Source: Trujillonella humicola (lineage in GTDB: Bacteria > Actinomycetota > Actinomycetes > Mycobacteriales > Geodermatophilaceae). Taken from it: DNA of 64,000 bases. The stretch lies in contig NZ_JBJNRJ010000012.1 of the NCBI RefSeq assembly GCF_046233715.1, positions 42,988-106,987 on the forward strand. Reading direction: 5' to 3'. Below the pieces are notes generated by a model. The model was not told where the DNA came from and ran no database searches. It saw only the letters and a list, made by a program, of their open reading frames with translations. The translations under genes were made by a program, and so were the position numbers. Within the stretch, counting starts at the first letter, position 1. Every line of letters starts with the position of its first letter. Positions 50,546-60,435 of the stretch are shown one piece after another.

Positions 50546-52243
50546 GTGCACCTCGCACCACCGTCCCGACGCGCGCTCGGCCTCGCGGCCGCCGGCGCCG
50601 TCCTCACCTCCAGCACCGTCTTCGCCCTCGGCGGCGTCGCCTCGGCCGCGCCCTCCGGCGCGGTCGAGACCACGAACCCGTTCGGCGTCGCCTACGACTT
50701 CGACGGCGACACCGACACCTGGACGCTGCCGGCGGGCTACTGCGCCGTCGAGTGGCACCTGGAAGGCGCGCAGGGCGGCGCCGGGAGCGATCAGGGTGCG
50801 GACGGCGAGGCCGGTCTGACCCTCGACATCGTCACCTACGTCGACGACCCCGCGGTCGCCACCACGTTCACGCTGGCCCCCGGCGGCTCGGGCGGCTCGT
50901 CCGCGGGCACCGTCGGCGGTCTCGGCGGCGTCAGCCCGTTCACCGACGAGTACAGCGGCTACGACGGCTACGACGAGGACAGCGGCGGCCTGGCCGGCGG
51001 CGGTGGCGGCGCCGCCTCGATCGTCATCGGCCCCGACGGCTTCTTCCTCTCCGCCTCCGGCGGGTACGGCGGCGGAGCCGAGGACTACGCCGGCTGGCCG
51101 GGCGGCGGCTACAACGAGGTCTTCGCGATCACGAGCGCGCCGCAGGTCGACGGCGTCGGCGACGGCGGCGACGGTTCCATCTCCGCCGTCGGCGTCCTCT
51201 GCCGGCCCGACGCTCCCTACCTGAACTACGCCGAGGGCGGCGACGGCTCCCTGACCGTCGACTTCCACCAGTTCGACGACGGCGACGTCGCGATCGCCGG
51301 CTACGAGTACACGACGGACGGCGGGTCGCACTGGCTGCCCCTCACCACGACGGTGAGCGGCAACCGGATCCTCGGGACGTTCACGACCAAGAGCACCGGC
51401 GGCGCGCTGTCCAACGGCGCGACCTACACCGTCCAGGTGCGGGCCATCGGCACCAACGGTGCCGCGAGCGAGCCCAGCCAGTCGGTCGAGGGCCGGCCGG
51501 TCAAGAAGATCGGCGCCCCGACGGGTGTCACGGTGGCGACGACGCCGTCCTCGCTGCTGGTCCGCTGGCAGCCGCCGGCGGGCGGTGACACCGTCACCGG
51601 GTACGACGTGGGCTACGGCACCGGTGAGATGGGCGACCAGGCGTGCGTCGGTGATGCGACGCTGCGTTCCTGCGTGATCGCGGCGCAGCCGGGTGCGGAC
51701 TACACCGTGACGGTGTACGCCCTGGACGCCAACAGCGATGCGGGGATGCCGGCGACGGTGCACGTCGGGGTGGTGCCGGCGGCGGACAGCGCGGCGTCGT
51801 TCCCGTCCTCGGTGCCGGCGAAGTCCGGTGACCTGGGTGGCCCGGCCGGGCAGAGCAGCTCGGTCACGCCCGGCTCGAAGATCACGCTGACCGGTTCGGG
51901 TTACCTGGCGAACTCGACGGTGACGCTGCTGGTCTACTCCTCCCCGCAGGTGCTGGGCACGGTGGTGGCGGATGCCAACGGCGCGTTCACGGTGACCGTG
52001 GAGATCCCCGCCGGGCTGGCGGCCGGGTCGCACACGCTGGTGGCGGCCGGTGTGGACGCTGCGGGTAACCCGCGGTACCTGACGATGCCGATCACCGTGA
52101 CCGCCGCGGGTGCGGCTGCGGGTTCGGGTGGGCTGGCCTACACCGGTGCCGATGTCGCGGTCCCGGCGCTGGGTGGCCTGGCGGCTCTGGCCCTCGGCGG
52201 TGGCCTGGTCCTGGCCGGCCGGCGCAAGCGCGCGGCCCAGTAG
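50546..52243 (+). CDS. LAYTG-anchored surface protein 2
   Basis: A 565-residue paralogue of the preceding protein with the same order: signal peptide (HLAPPSRRALGLAAAGAVL...ASAAP), Gly-rich domain (CAVEWHLEGAQGGAGSD to GGYGGGAEDYAGW), two FnIII domains, Ig-like segment and the LAYTG sorting signal with RRKRAAQ. From about 51520 to the terminator the DNA is almost base-for-base identical to the first gene, while the 5' halves differ clearly. That pattern suggests gene conversion or selection for a constant anchor with a varied display domain. GTG 50546 start, with GGGGGAG ahead. Confidence 0.85.
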   Translation: MHLAPPSRRALGLAAAGAVLTSSTVFALGGVASAAPSGAVETTNPFGVAYDFDGDTDTWTLPAGYCAVEWHLEGAQGGAGSDQGADGEAGLTLDIVTYVDDPAVATTFTLAPGGSGGSSAGTVGGLGGVSPFTDEYSGYDGYDEDSGGLAGGGGGAASIVIGPDGFFLSASGGYGGGAEDYAGWPGGGYNEVFAITSAPQVDGVGDGGDGSISAVGVLCRPDAPYLNYAEGGDGSLTVDFHQFDDGDVAIAGYEYTTDGGSHWLPLTTTVSGNRILGTFTTKSTGGALSNGATYTVQVRAIGTNGAASEPSQSVEGRPVKKIGAPTGVTVATTPSSLLVRWQPPAGGDTVTGYDVGYGTGEMGDQACVGDATLRSCVIAAQPGADYTVTVYALDANSDAGMPATVHVGVVPAADSAASFPSSVPAKSGDLGGPAGQSSSVTPGSKITLTGSGYLANSTVTLLVYSSPQVLGTVVADANGAFTVTVEIPAGLAAGSHTLVAAGVDAAGNPRYLTMPITVTAAGAAAGSGGLAYTGADVAVPALGGLAALALGGGLVLAGRRKRAAQ

Positions 52244-52260
52244 CACCTGCTCCACCCCGG

Positions 52261-52293
52261 CGGCCGCCGTCCCCCCTGCGGGGACGGCGGCCG
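52261..52293. terminator. 14-bp hairpin after surface protein 2
   Basis: Arms 52261-52274 and 52280-52293, loop CCTGC. Nearly the same sequence as the hairpin at 50217-50249, extending the duplication beyond the gene. Confidence 0.75.
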
Positions 52294-52453
52294 TCGGCGT
52301 CTCCGCGCCCCGATGAGATAACGATCCGATAACGAGACGCCCCGCCCGTGCCAGGCCGGAGCGTCACCCGGGTGGGTGCATCGCGACCCCTGGTGAGGTG
52401 AACGACACGAACCGTCATGTCCGGTGAGCCACGGGCCATCCCGAGGAGTAGAC

Positions 52454-53935
52454 GTGCACGAGTCACTCCGGAGCCCGGCCCGTCGCCGGGCGAGCATCGC
52501 GTCCGTCGCGCTCGCCGGTGCCCTGGCCGGCACCCTCGCCGCGGCCCCGGCCGCCGTCGCCGCACCGGACGGGATCGGCGGCACCGTCGTCGCGGCCCCC
52601 GGCCTCGACGCCCTGCCGGTGACGGTCCCCGCGGGCCACTGCGCCGTCACCCTGGACCTGGTCTCCGGCGCCGGCGACGACCCGGCCGCCCAGCGCGCCG
52701 TCTTCGGCGCCGTCGACGTCCGCCCGGGGGAGGAGCTGCAGCTCGCCCCCGGTCTCACCGGATCGCCCACGGGGGCCCCGTCGGAGGTCATGGCCTCCGG
52801 CGACCCGCTGCTGAGCACCGCGGGTCCCGACGCCACCCAGCCCTACGCGGCCGAGGACCAGGGGCGGATCAGCTACGAGTTCGTGCCCTGCAAGGAGCCG
52901 CGCTCGCCGAACCTGCAGTCGGTGACCCCGGCCGGCCCGGATGCGCTGGCCCTGCGGTTCCTCCCCTCCCCGCACGAGCCGGGCAGCGGGCTGGACCGGG
53001 TCACCGGCTACGAGGCCAGCACCGACGGCGGCGGCACCTGGGCGCCGCTGCCCACCCGGCAGGAGGACGGCGACACCGCCCTGCACGCCACCGTGACCGG
53101 GCTGCCCCGGGCCGCCTACGCGGTCGGGGTCCGCGCGGTGAGCGCGACCGGCCCGAGCCCGGTGGACGGCGCCCACTTCCTGGCCGCCTCCCTGCTGCTG
53201 GACCTGGGGACCCCCACCGGCGTGACGGCGACCGCGGGCACCTCCTCGGTCGGCGTCGCCTGGTCGCCGCCGGCCGACGCCGCCGGCATCACCGGCTACC
53301 GCGTCGAGGCGACCCCGGCCGGTGGCGGCACCCGCGCCCTGTGCGAGGTCGCCGCCACGGTGCACGGCTGCCGGATCGGCGTCGCCCCCGGCCGGTCCTA
53401 CGACGTCGTCGTCTCCTCGGTGGGCCCGGCCGGCGAGTACGCGACCGTTCCCGCCGCCGCGGTGACGACCGGCGTGGTGCCCGCGCCCGCCGTCCCGGCC
53501 GCGGTGCCGCCGGCCTCCGGGCCGCTCGACGCCCCCGGCTCGGCCGTGCCCGGCGGCGCGCTGGCGGTCCGCGGCGCCGGGTTCCTGCCGCACTCCACCG
53601 TCACCCTCGTCGTGTACTCGGCGCCGACGGTCCTGGGCACGCTCGTCGCCGACGCGACCGGTGCCGTCGCCGGCACCGTCGCGCTGCCCGCGGGGCTGGC
53701 GCCCGGCGTGCACACGCTGGTCGCCGTCGGCGTCGACCCGGCCGGGGACCCGCACCACCTCGTCTCGGCGGTGACCGTCGCCGGGACCGCTCCCGCCGCG
53801 GTCGCCGGCCCCGGCCCCGGCCCGGCGCTGGCCGTCACCGGCGCCGAGGTCGCCGGCCCGGCGGCGGCCGGGGTCGGGGCGCTGGTGCTCGGCGGGGTGC
53901 TCACCCTCGCCGGGCGCCGCCGGGCGACCTCCTAG
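52454..53935 (+). CDS. LAVTG-anchored surface protein 3
   Basis: A more distant 493-residue member of the tandem set. Signal peptide (ASIASVALAGALAGTLAAAPAAVAAP), a short beta domain instead of the Gly-rich one (CAVTLDLVSGAGDDP, about 55-110), two FnIII domains (about 150-350), an Ig-like segment (PGSAVPGGALAVRGAGFLPHSTVTLVVYSAPTVLGTLV) matching the paralogues, and LAVTG plus a hydrophobic helix and RRRATS. GTG 52454 has GAGGAG upstream. The 210-base upstream region contains two GATAACGA-type repeats near 52315-52337 but not the leader shared by the first two genes. Confidence 0.83.
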   Translation: MHESLRSPARRRASIASVALAGALAGTLAAAPAAVAAPDGIGGTVVAAPGLDALPVTVPAGHCAVTLDLVSGAGDDPAAQRAVFGAVDVRPGEELQLAPGLTGSPTGAPSEVMASGDPLLSTAGPDATQPYAAEDQGRISYEFVPCKEPRSPNLQSVTPAGPDALALRFLPSPHEPGSGLDRVTGYEASTDGGGTWAPLPTRQEDGDTALHATVTGLPRAAYAVGVRAVSATGPSPVDGAHFLAASLLLDLGTPTGVTATAGTSSVGVAWSPPADAAGITGYRVEATPAGGGTRALCEVAATVHGCRIGVAPGRSYDVVVSSVGPAGEYATVPAAAVTTGVVPAPAVPAAVPPASGPLDAPGSAVPGGALAVRGAGFLPHSTVTLVVYSAPTVLGTLVADATGAVAGTVALPAGLAPGVHTLVAVGVDPAGDPHHLVSAVTVAGTAPAAVAGPGPGPALAVTGAEVAGPAAAGVGALVLGGVLTLAGRRRATS

Positions 53936-54162
53936 CCCCCGCCCTGCCGGCGGGGTCCGGTCGGTGCCGCCGGGATCTCGCCGCACCGTCCCGAGAACGC
54001 CGGCGGAGCGCGGCCGGCCGCGGCCGAGTACGGCCCAGGGGCGGCCGGTCGCGACCGGCGGCGGTAACGACCGCATGACGATCCCGATCCCACCCTGCGG
54101 GGCCCCGGGACCAGGCGGAGGGTCGGAGGCGGACGACATCGCCGAGCCGCTCGGAGGTCCCC

Positions 54163-55685
54163 GTGCGCACCAACCGACTCCTGCCCCTGGTCACCGTCGG
54201 GGCGCTCGCCCTGGCCGCCTGCGGAGGGGGTGACGGCGTCGACACCGGCGGGGAGGGCGGTGGTGGCGAGGGCACGCTGGTCGCCGCGGTCGCTGCCCAC
54301 CCGACCAGCTCGACCCGCACGCCACCACCGCGTACCCGAGCTTCCAGGTGCTGGAGAACGTGTACGACACCCTCGCCGTCCCCGGCGCCGAGGACCTCAC
54401 CATGGAGCCGAGCCTGGCGACGGAGTGGGAGACCAGCGAGGACCAGCTGAGCTGGACCTTCACGCTCCGCGAGGACGTCACCTTCCACGACGGCAGCGAG
54501 TTCGACTCCGCCGACGTCGTCTACAGCTACAACCGCATCATCGACGAGGAGCTGGCCAACGCCTACCGCTTCGAGACGGTGGAGTCGGTGGAGGCCGACG
54601 GCCCGCAGTCGGTGGTCATCACGCTCACCCAGCCCACGCCCAACCTGCCCGCGCTGATCGGCGGCTTCAAGGGCATGGCGATCCTCTCGGAGAACGCCGC
54701 CGAGGAGTTCGACCTGCAGACCGAGGCCAACGGCACCGGCCCCTTCCGGCTGGTCAGCTCCGACGCGAGCAGCACCGTCCTCGAGGCCTACGAGGACTAC
54801 TGGGACGGCGCGCCGAGCATCTCCGGCGTCGAGTTCCGCTACATCACCGAGCCCGCCGCGGCGCTCACCGCGCTGCAGAACGGCGAGGTGCAGTGGACCG
54901 ACAACGTGCCGCCGCAGCAGATCTCCGCGCTGGAGGGCGACGACGCCGTCGAGCTGCAGAGCATCCCCAGCGTCGACTACTGGTACATCTCGATGAACTT
55001 CGCCCGGCCGCCGTTCGACGACCCCGCGGTGCGGCGGGCCGTGGCCACGGCCGTCGACCGGGCGGCGGTGACCGAGGCCGCCTGGTTCGACGCGGCCCAG
55101 CCCAACCAGACGGCGATCCCGGAGGACAACTTCTTCGCCTCCGACTACGCCCCGTTCGACACCGACCCCGACGCCGCCCGGCAGGCGCTCGAGGACGCCG
55201 GCGTGCAGCTGCCGCTGACCATGGGGCTGATGGTCACCGACGAGTTCCCCGAGACGGTCACGGCCGCGCAGGTCGTCGCCAGCCAGCTCGAGCCGGTGGG
55301 CATCGACGTGCAGGTCGAGACGCTGGACTTCGCCGCCTGGCTGGACCGGCAGGCGGAGGGCGACTTCGACGCCTTCCTGCTGGGCTGGCTGGGCAACCTC
55401 GACCCGTTCGACTACTACCACGCCCAGCACATCACCGGCGGCTCCAGCAACTTCCAGGGCTACAGCAACCCGCAGGTCGACGAGCTGCTCACCCAGGCGG
55501 CCACGGAGACCGACCCCGACACCCGCAAGGACCTCTACGACCAGGCCGTCCAGCTGATCGTGGACGACGTCTCCTACCTCTACCTCTACAACCCCAACGT
55601 CGTGCAGGCCTGGGCGCCGGGTCTCAGCGGCTACACGATCCGGGCGGACAAGGCGATCAACTTCGAGGACGTCGAGCTGCCCTGA
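54163..55685 (+). CDS. ABC transporter peptide/nickel-type binding lipoprotein, frameshifted
   Basis: Extracellular solute-binding protein (family 5) that delivers substrate to the permeases encoded next. The N-terminus is in one frame from GTG 54163: RTNRLLPLVTVGALALAACGGG, a lipoprotein signal with LAAC. The rest lies in the -1 frame: DQLDPHATTAYPSFQVLENVYDTL onwards, with SWTFTLREDVTFHDGSEFDSADVVYSYNRI, LPALIGGFKGMAILSENAAEEF and NGTGPFRLVSSD. The switch falls near 54290-54305, where one missing base would restore a single frame of about 508 residues. Either a null mutation in an otherwise intact operon or a base-call error. GGAGG precedes the GTG. Confidence 0.82.
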
Positions 55686-55686
55686 C

Positions 55687-56628
55687 GTGACCGGCTACCT
55701 GCTGCGGCGCACCGGCCAGTCCGTCGTCGTCCTCGCCGGGGTCAGCGTCCTCGTCTTCGCGATCATCCACCTGGTCGACGGCGACCCGATCCGGCGGGCC
55801 CTGGGGACCCGCTTCTCCCAGGAGACGTACGACGCGCTGCGCGAGCGGTCCGGGCTGGACCTCCCGCTGGTGCAGCAGTACTTCCGCTGGGCCGGCAACG
55901 CGCTCACCGGGGACCTGGGGGTCAGTTTCCGCAGCGGGCAGCCCGTCACCGGCCTGATCCTGGAGCGGCTGCCGGCCACCCTGGCCCTGGCCGGGACGGC
56001 CATCCTGGTGGCGCTGCTGATCGCGATCCCGCTCGGCACGGTGTCGGCGCTGCGGCCGCGGTCGCTCGTCGACCGGGTGGCCACGGTGATCAGCCAGTTC
56101 GGCATCTCGGTGCCGGACTTCTGGATGGCGATCGTGCTCATCCTGGTCTTCGCCGGCACCCTGGGCTGGCTGCCCTCCGGCGGGTACGTGCCCCTGACGG
56201 AGGACCCGGGCGAGTGGCTGCGGCGGCTGATCATGCCGGCGGTGGTCACCGGGGTGGTCTCCGGCTCGGTCATCACCCGGTTCGTCCGCTCCAGCGTGCT
56301 CGAGGCCCTGGGCGCCGACCACGTCCGGACGGCGGAGGCCAAGGGCCTGCCCCGGCGGCAGGTGTTCGGCTGGCACGTGCTGCGCAACGCGCTGCTGCCG
56401 CTGGTGACCGTCACCGGGGTGCAGCTGGCCTACCTGCTGTCGGGGGTGGTGGTGGTCGAGATCGTGTTCGCCTGGCCGGGGCTGGGGCAGCTGGCGCTGC
56501 AGTCGGTGCAGGCCCGGGACCTGCCCGTGCTCCAGGGGGCGGTGCTGCTGTTCGCGTTCGTCTTCCTGGTGATCAACCTGCTGGTCGACCTGCTCTACGG
56601 CCGCATCGACCCGAGGATCCGGCGATGA
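55687..56628 (+). CDS. ABC transporter permease, DppB type
   Basis: Integral membrane permease of 313 residues, first of a pair. An N-terminal helix (QSVVVLAGVSVLVFAIIHLV), an outside segment (DLPLVQQYFRWAGNALTGDLG), then five helices. The EAA-type loop contacting the ATPases is EALGADHVRTAEAKGLPRRQVFGWHVLRNALLPL, and GVVVVEIVFAWPGLGQL is the usual DppB C-terminal region. GTG 55687 starts one base after the stop of the binding-protein gene. The five genes to 59726 form one Opp/Dpp-type importer; peptides are the commonest substrate, but nickel or sugars are possible. Confidence 0.95.
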   Translation: MTGYLLRRTGQSVVVLAGVSVLVFAIIHLVDGDPIRRALGTRFSQETYDALRERSGLDLPLVQQYFRWAGNALTGDLGVSFRSGQPVTGLILERLPATLALAGTAILVALLIAIPLGTVSALRPRSLVDRVATVISQFGISVPDFWMAIVLILVFAGTLGWLPSGGYVPLTEDPGEWLRRLIMPAVVTGVVSGSVITRFVRSSVLEALGADHVRTAEAKGLPRRQVFGWHVLRNALLPLVTVTGVQLAYLLSGVVVVEIVFAWPGLGQLALQSVQARDLPVLQGAVLLFAFVFLVINLLVDLLYGRIDPRIRR

Positions 56629-56629
56629 C

Positions 56630-57604
56630 ATGCAGCCGGGGCCTGCTGTGACAGGCCAGCCGCTGCCCCCGCCCGGCAGCCCGGTGGCCGGCCAGGGCGA
56701 CGACAAGGGCACCGACGTCGCAGCGGTGACCCTGCGACCCGCCCGCCCCCGCTGGCGGGAGACGCTCGGCCTCCTGGCCCGCAACCCCACGGCCGCCGGC
56801 GCGGCGATCGTGCTCGTGCTGGTCGCGCTGGTGGCGCTGTTCGACGAGCAGCTCGCCCCGGAGGGGCCCAACGAGATCAGCGTCCCCGACCGGCTGCAGG
56901 GGCCCAGCTGGGAGCACCCGTTCGGAACCGACGACCTCGGCCGCGACATCCTCAGCCGGGTCATCCTGGGCGCCTCGGTGTCCCTGCGCGTCGGCTCCAC
57001 CGCCGTGGGCATCGCGCTCGTCGTCGGCACCCTGATCGGCCTGCTCGCCGGCTACTACGGCAAGTGGCTGGACGACGTCCTCATGCGGCTCATGGACGTG
57101 CTGTTCGCCTTCCCCGCGGTGCTGCTGGCCATCGCCGTCCTCGCCGTCCGCGGACCCGGGCCGAACAACGCCGCCATCGCCATCGGGATCGTCTACATCC
57201 CCATCTTCGCGCGGGTCACGCGGGCCAGCGTGCTCGGCGTGCGGGAGGAGGTCTACGTGCGGGCGTCCCGCTCGGTCGGGGCCTCCGACTGGCGCATCCT
57301 CACCCGGCACGTGCTGCCCAACGCCGCGCCGCCGATCATCGTGCAGACCTCGATCAGCCTGGCCTTCGCCGTGCTGGCCGAGGCGGCGCTGTCGTTCCTC
57401 GGCCTGGGCACCCAGCCGCCGAACCCCTCGTGGGGGCTGATGCTGGCGGAGGGCCGCGGGTACATCGACCTGGCCTGGTGGATCGCCTTCTTCCCCGGCA
57501 TGGCCATCTTCCTCGTGGTGCTCTGCTTCAACCTGCTCGGCGACGGCCTGCGCGACGTCCTCGACCCCCGGCAGCGCACCCTGATGGCGGGGGCGGGCCG
57601 GTGA
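56630..57604 (+). CDS. ABC transporter permease, DppC type
   Basis: Second permease, 324 residues, with a longer polar N-terminus (about 45 residues) before the first helix. HPFGTDDLGRDILSRVILGASVSLRVG is the DppC hallmark. The coupling loop is VREEVYVRASRSVGASDWRILTRHVLPNA, and EAALSFLGLGTQPPNPSWGLML lies in the last helices. ATG 56630 follows the previous stop by one base; another ATG at 56625 is out of frame. Its end overlaps the next GTG by four bases. Confidence 0.95.
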   Translation: MQPGPAVTGQPLPPPGSPVAGQGDDKGTDVAAVTLRPARPRWRETLGLLARNPTAAGAAIVLVLVALVALFDEQLAPEGPNEISVPDRLQGPSWEHPFGTDDLGRDILSRVILGASVSLRVGSTAVGIALVVGTLIGLLAGYYGKWLDDVLMRLMDVLFAFPAVLLAIAVLAVRGPGPNNAAIAIGIVYIPIFARVTRASVLGVREEVYVRASRSVGASDWRILTRHVLPNAAPPIIVQTSISLAFAVLAEAALSFLGLGTQPPNPSWGLMLAEGRGYIDLAWWIAFFPGMAIFLVVLCFNLLGDGLRDVLDPRQRTLMAGAGR

Positions 57605-58641
57605 GCGCGGTGGCGCGGCCGGCGGCGGAACCGGTCCTCGGGGTCGACGACCTGCGGGTCGAGCTGCGCACGCCGCGCGGCCCGGCGCACGTGGTCAACG
57701 GGCTCAGCTACTCGGTCGGGCGCGGGGAGACCGTCGCCGTGGTCGGGGAGTCCGGCAGCGGCAAGAGCGTGTCGGTGCTCGCCCTGCTCGGGCTGCTGCC
57801 GGCCCGGACGGCGACGGTGACCGGCCGGGCGCTGCTGCAGGGCGAGGACCTGCTCACCATGTCCCCCGACCGGCTGCGGCAGGTCCGCGGCGCGGGGGCG
57901 GGCATGGTCTTCCAGGACCCGATGACCTCGCTCAACCCCGTGCTCACCGTCGGCCGGCAGCTGGTCGAGGGCATCCGCGCCCACGCCGACGTCTCGAAGG
58001 ACGCCGCCCGGGGCCGCGCCGCCGAGCTGCTCGCCGAGGTGGGGCTGCCCGACCCGCGCGGGGCGCTGGACCGCTACCCGCACGAGCTCTCCGGGGGCAT
58101 GCGGCAGCGGGTCGTCATCGCGATCGCGCTGAGCAACTCGCCGGCCCTGCTGATCGCCGACGAGGCCACGACCGCCCTCGACGTCATCGTGCAGGCGCAG
58201 ATCCTCGACCTGGTCGAGCGGTTGCAGCAGGAGCACGGCACCGGCGTCATCTGGATCACCCACGACCTGGGCGTCGTCGCCGGCATCGCCGACCGGGTGC
58301 TGGTGATGTACGGCGGGCGCTGCGTGGAGGACGGCACGGTCGACGACGTCCTCGAGCACCCCGCGCACCCCTACACCCGCGGCCTGCTGGGCGCCCTGCC
58401 CGACCGCGCCGAGCCACTGCCCGACGGCACCCGCCCCGACCTGGCCACCATCCCCGGCGTGCCCCCGCCGCCGACCGCCCTGCCGGCCGGGTGCGTGTTC
58501 TGGCCGCGCTGCCCGGTGCGCGGCGACGCCCGGTGCGAGACCGAGCAGCCGCCCCTGGTGCAGGTTCGCCGAAATGGCCACTTCGGCGGGACGGAGTTGC
58601 CGCACCGGGCGGCGACGTGGTGCGCGGAGGCGCCTCGATGA
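57601..58641 (+). CDS. ABC transporter ATP-binding protein, DppD type
   Basis: A 346-residue ATPase: Walker A GESGSGKS (about 48-55), Q-loop MVFQDPMTSLNP, signature LSGGMRQRVVIAIAL, Walker B LLIADEATTALD and the H-loop WITHDLG. The C-terminal oligopeptide-transporter domain has the Cys-rich CVFWPRCPVRGDARC, which in relatives binds an iron-sulfur cluster. Near the C-terminus a palindrome (58567-58588) encodes RRNGHFGG in frame, a stretch that looks inserted relative to its partner gene. GTG 57601 overlaps the DppC stop. Confidence 0.95.
   Translation: MSAVARPAAEPVLGVDDLRVELRTPRGPAHVVNGLSYSVGRGETVAVVGESGSGKSVSVLALLGLLPARTATVTGRALLQGEDLLTMSPDRLRQVRGAGAGMVFQDPMTSLNPVLTVGRQLVEGIRAHADVSKDAARGRAAELLAEVGLPDPRGALDRYPHELSGGMRQRVVIAIALSNSPALLIADEATTALDVIVQAQILDLVERLQQEHGTGVIWITHDLGVVAGIADRVLVMYGGRCVEDGTVDDVLEHPAHPYTRGLLGALPDRAEPLPDGTRPDLATIPGVPPPPTALPAGCVFWPRCPVRGDARCETEQPPLVQVRRNGHFGGTELPHRAATWCAEAPR
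58567..58588. repeat. In-frame palindrome in the DppD gene
   Basis: CGCCGAAATGG followed by CCACTTCGGCG, one mismatch. Resembles the palindromes at 40285-40312 and 43073-43098. It lies near the end of the coding sequence and keeps the frame. Confidence 0.7.
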
Positions 58642-59726
58642 GCGACGACGTCCTGGTCGCCGCCCGCGGCCTCGAGGTGCACTTCCCGATCCGCGGCTCC
58701 GGGGTGCTGCGGCGGGCGACCGGTGCGGTCCGCGCGGTCGACGGCGTGGACCTCGACATCCGGCGCGGCGAGACGCTCGGCCTGGTCGGCGAGTCCGGCT
58801 GCGGGAAGTCCACGCTGGGCAACGCCCTGCTGCGGCTGGTCGAGCCGACCGGTGGCACGCTGACCTTCGACGGCACCGACGTCACCGCGCTGGGCCGGCG
58901 CGACCTGCGCGAGCTGCGCCGCCGGGCCGGCATGGTGTTCCAGGACCCGTTCGCCTCCCTCGACCCGCGGCGCACGGTCGCGCAGACGGTGTCCGAGCCG
59001 CTGGAGGTCCACGGCCTGCGCACGGGTCGCCGGGACCGCGCCACCCGCGTGGCGGAGCTGCTGGAGCTGGTCGGGCTCGACCCGGCGGTCGCCGACCGGT
59101 ACCCGCACGAGTTCTCCGGTGGCCAGCGGCAGCGCGTCGGGATCGCCCGCGCCCTCGCCGGCGAGCCGGACTTCCTGGTCTGCGACGAGGCGATCGCCTC
59201 GCTCGACGTCAGCGTCCAGGCCCAGGGGGTCAACCTGCTGCGCGGGCTCCAGCGCCGGCTCGGGTTGACCCTGCTGTTCATCTCGCACGACCTGTCGGCG
59301 GTCCGGCACGTCGCGGACCGGATCGCGGTCATGTACCTCGGGCGGGTGATCGAGATCGGGCCGGCCGAGGCGGTCGGCGGCGATCCGCAGATGCCCTACA
59401 CGCAGGCGCTGCTGTCGGCGGTCCCGGTGCCGCACCCGGCGCGCGAGCGCTCCCGGCAGCGGATCGTGCTGCGCGGCGACGTCCCCTCCCCGGCCGCGGT
59501 ACCCAGCGGTTGCCGGTTCCGGACCCGCTGTCCCATGGCGTTCGAGCCGTGCCCGGACGTCGACCCCGCCCTGCAACCGGTGGGCACCGCGCCCGGCCAC
59601 GCGGCGGCCTGCCACCTGCACGGGATCGTGGGCACGCCGGTCGCCCGGGAGGACGACGTCCCCGAGGGCCCGGCGCCCGACGACGCCGCCCGCGCGCCCC
59701 GCCCGGCCGGCCGCGAGCGCGGCTGA
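58638..59726 (+). CDS. ABC transporter ATP-binding protein, DppF type
   Basis: The second ATPase, 362 residues: Walker A GESGCGKST (about 53-61), MVFQDPFASLDPRRTVAQTVSEPL, signature FSGGQRQRVGIARAL, Walker B FLVCDEAIASLDVSVQ and FISHDLSAV, followed by the oligopeptide domain with CRFRTRCPMAFEPC. The final 30 residues are Pro/Ala/Asp-rich. ATG 58638 overlaps the DppD stop (ATGA). Together with the other four genes this completes a five-part importer; only the binding-protein gene looks damaged. Confidence 0.95.
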   Translation: MSDDVLVAARGLEVHFPIRGSGVLRRATGAVRAVDGVDLDIRRGETLGLVGESGCGKSTLGNALLRLVEPTGGTLTFDGTDVTALGRRDLRELRRRAGMVFQDPFASLDPRRTVAQTVSEPLEVHGLRTGRRDRATRVAELLELVGLDPAVADRYPHEFSGGQRQRVGIARALAGEPDFLVCDEAIASLDVSVQAQGVNLLRGLQRRLGLTLLFISHDLSAVRHVADRIAVMYLGRVIEIGPAEAVGGDPQMPYTQALLSAVPVPHPARERSRQRIVLRGDVPSPAAVPSGCRFRTRCPMAFEPCPDVDPALQPVGTAPGHAAACHLHGIVGTPVAREDDVPEGPAPDDAARAPRPAGRERG

Positions 59727-59742
59727 GTGCCCGCAGAGTGAG

Positions 59743-60431
<689 letters not shown>

Positions 60432-60435
<4 letters not shown>

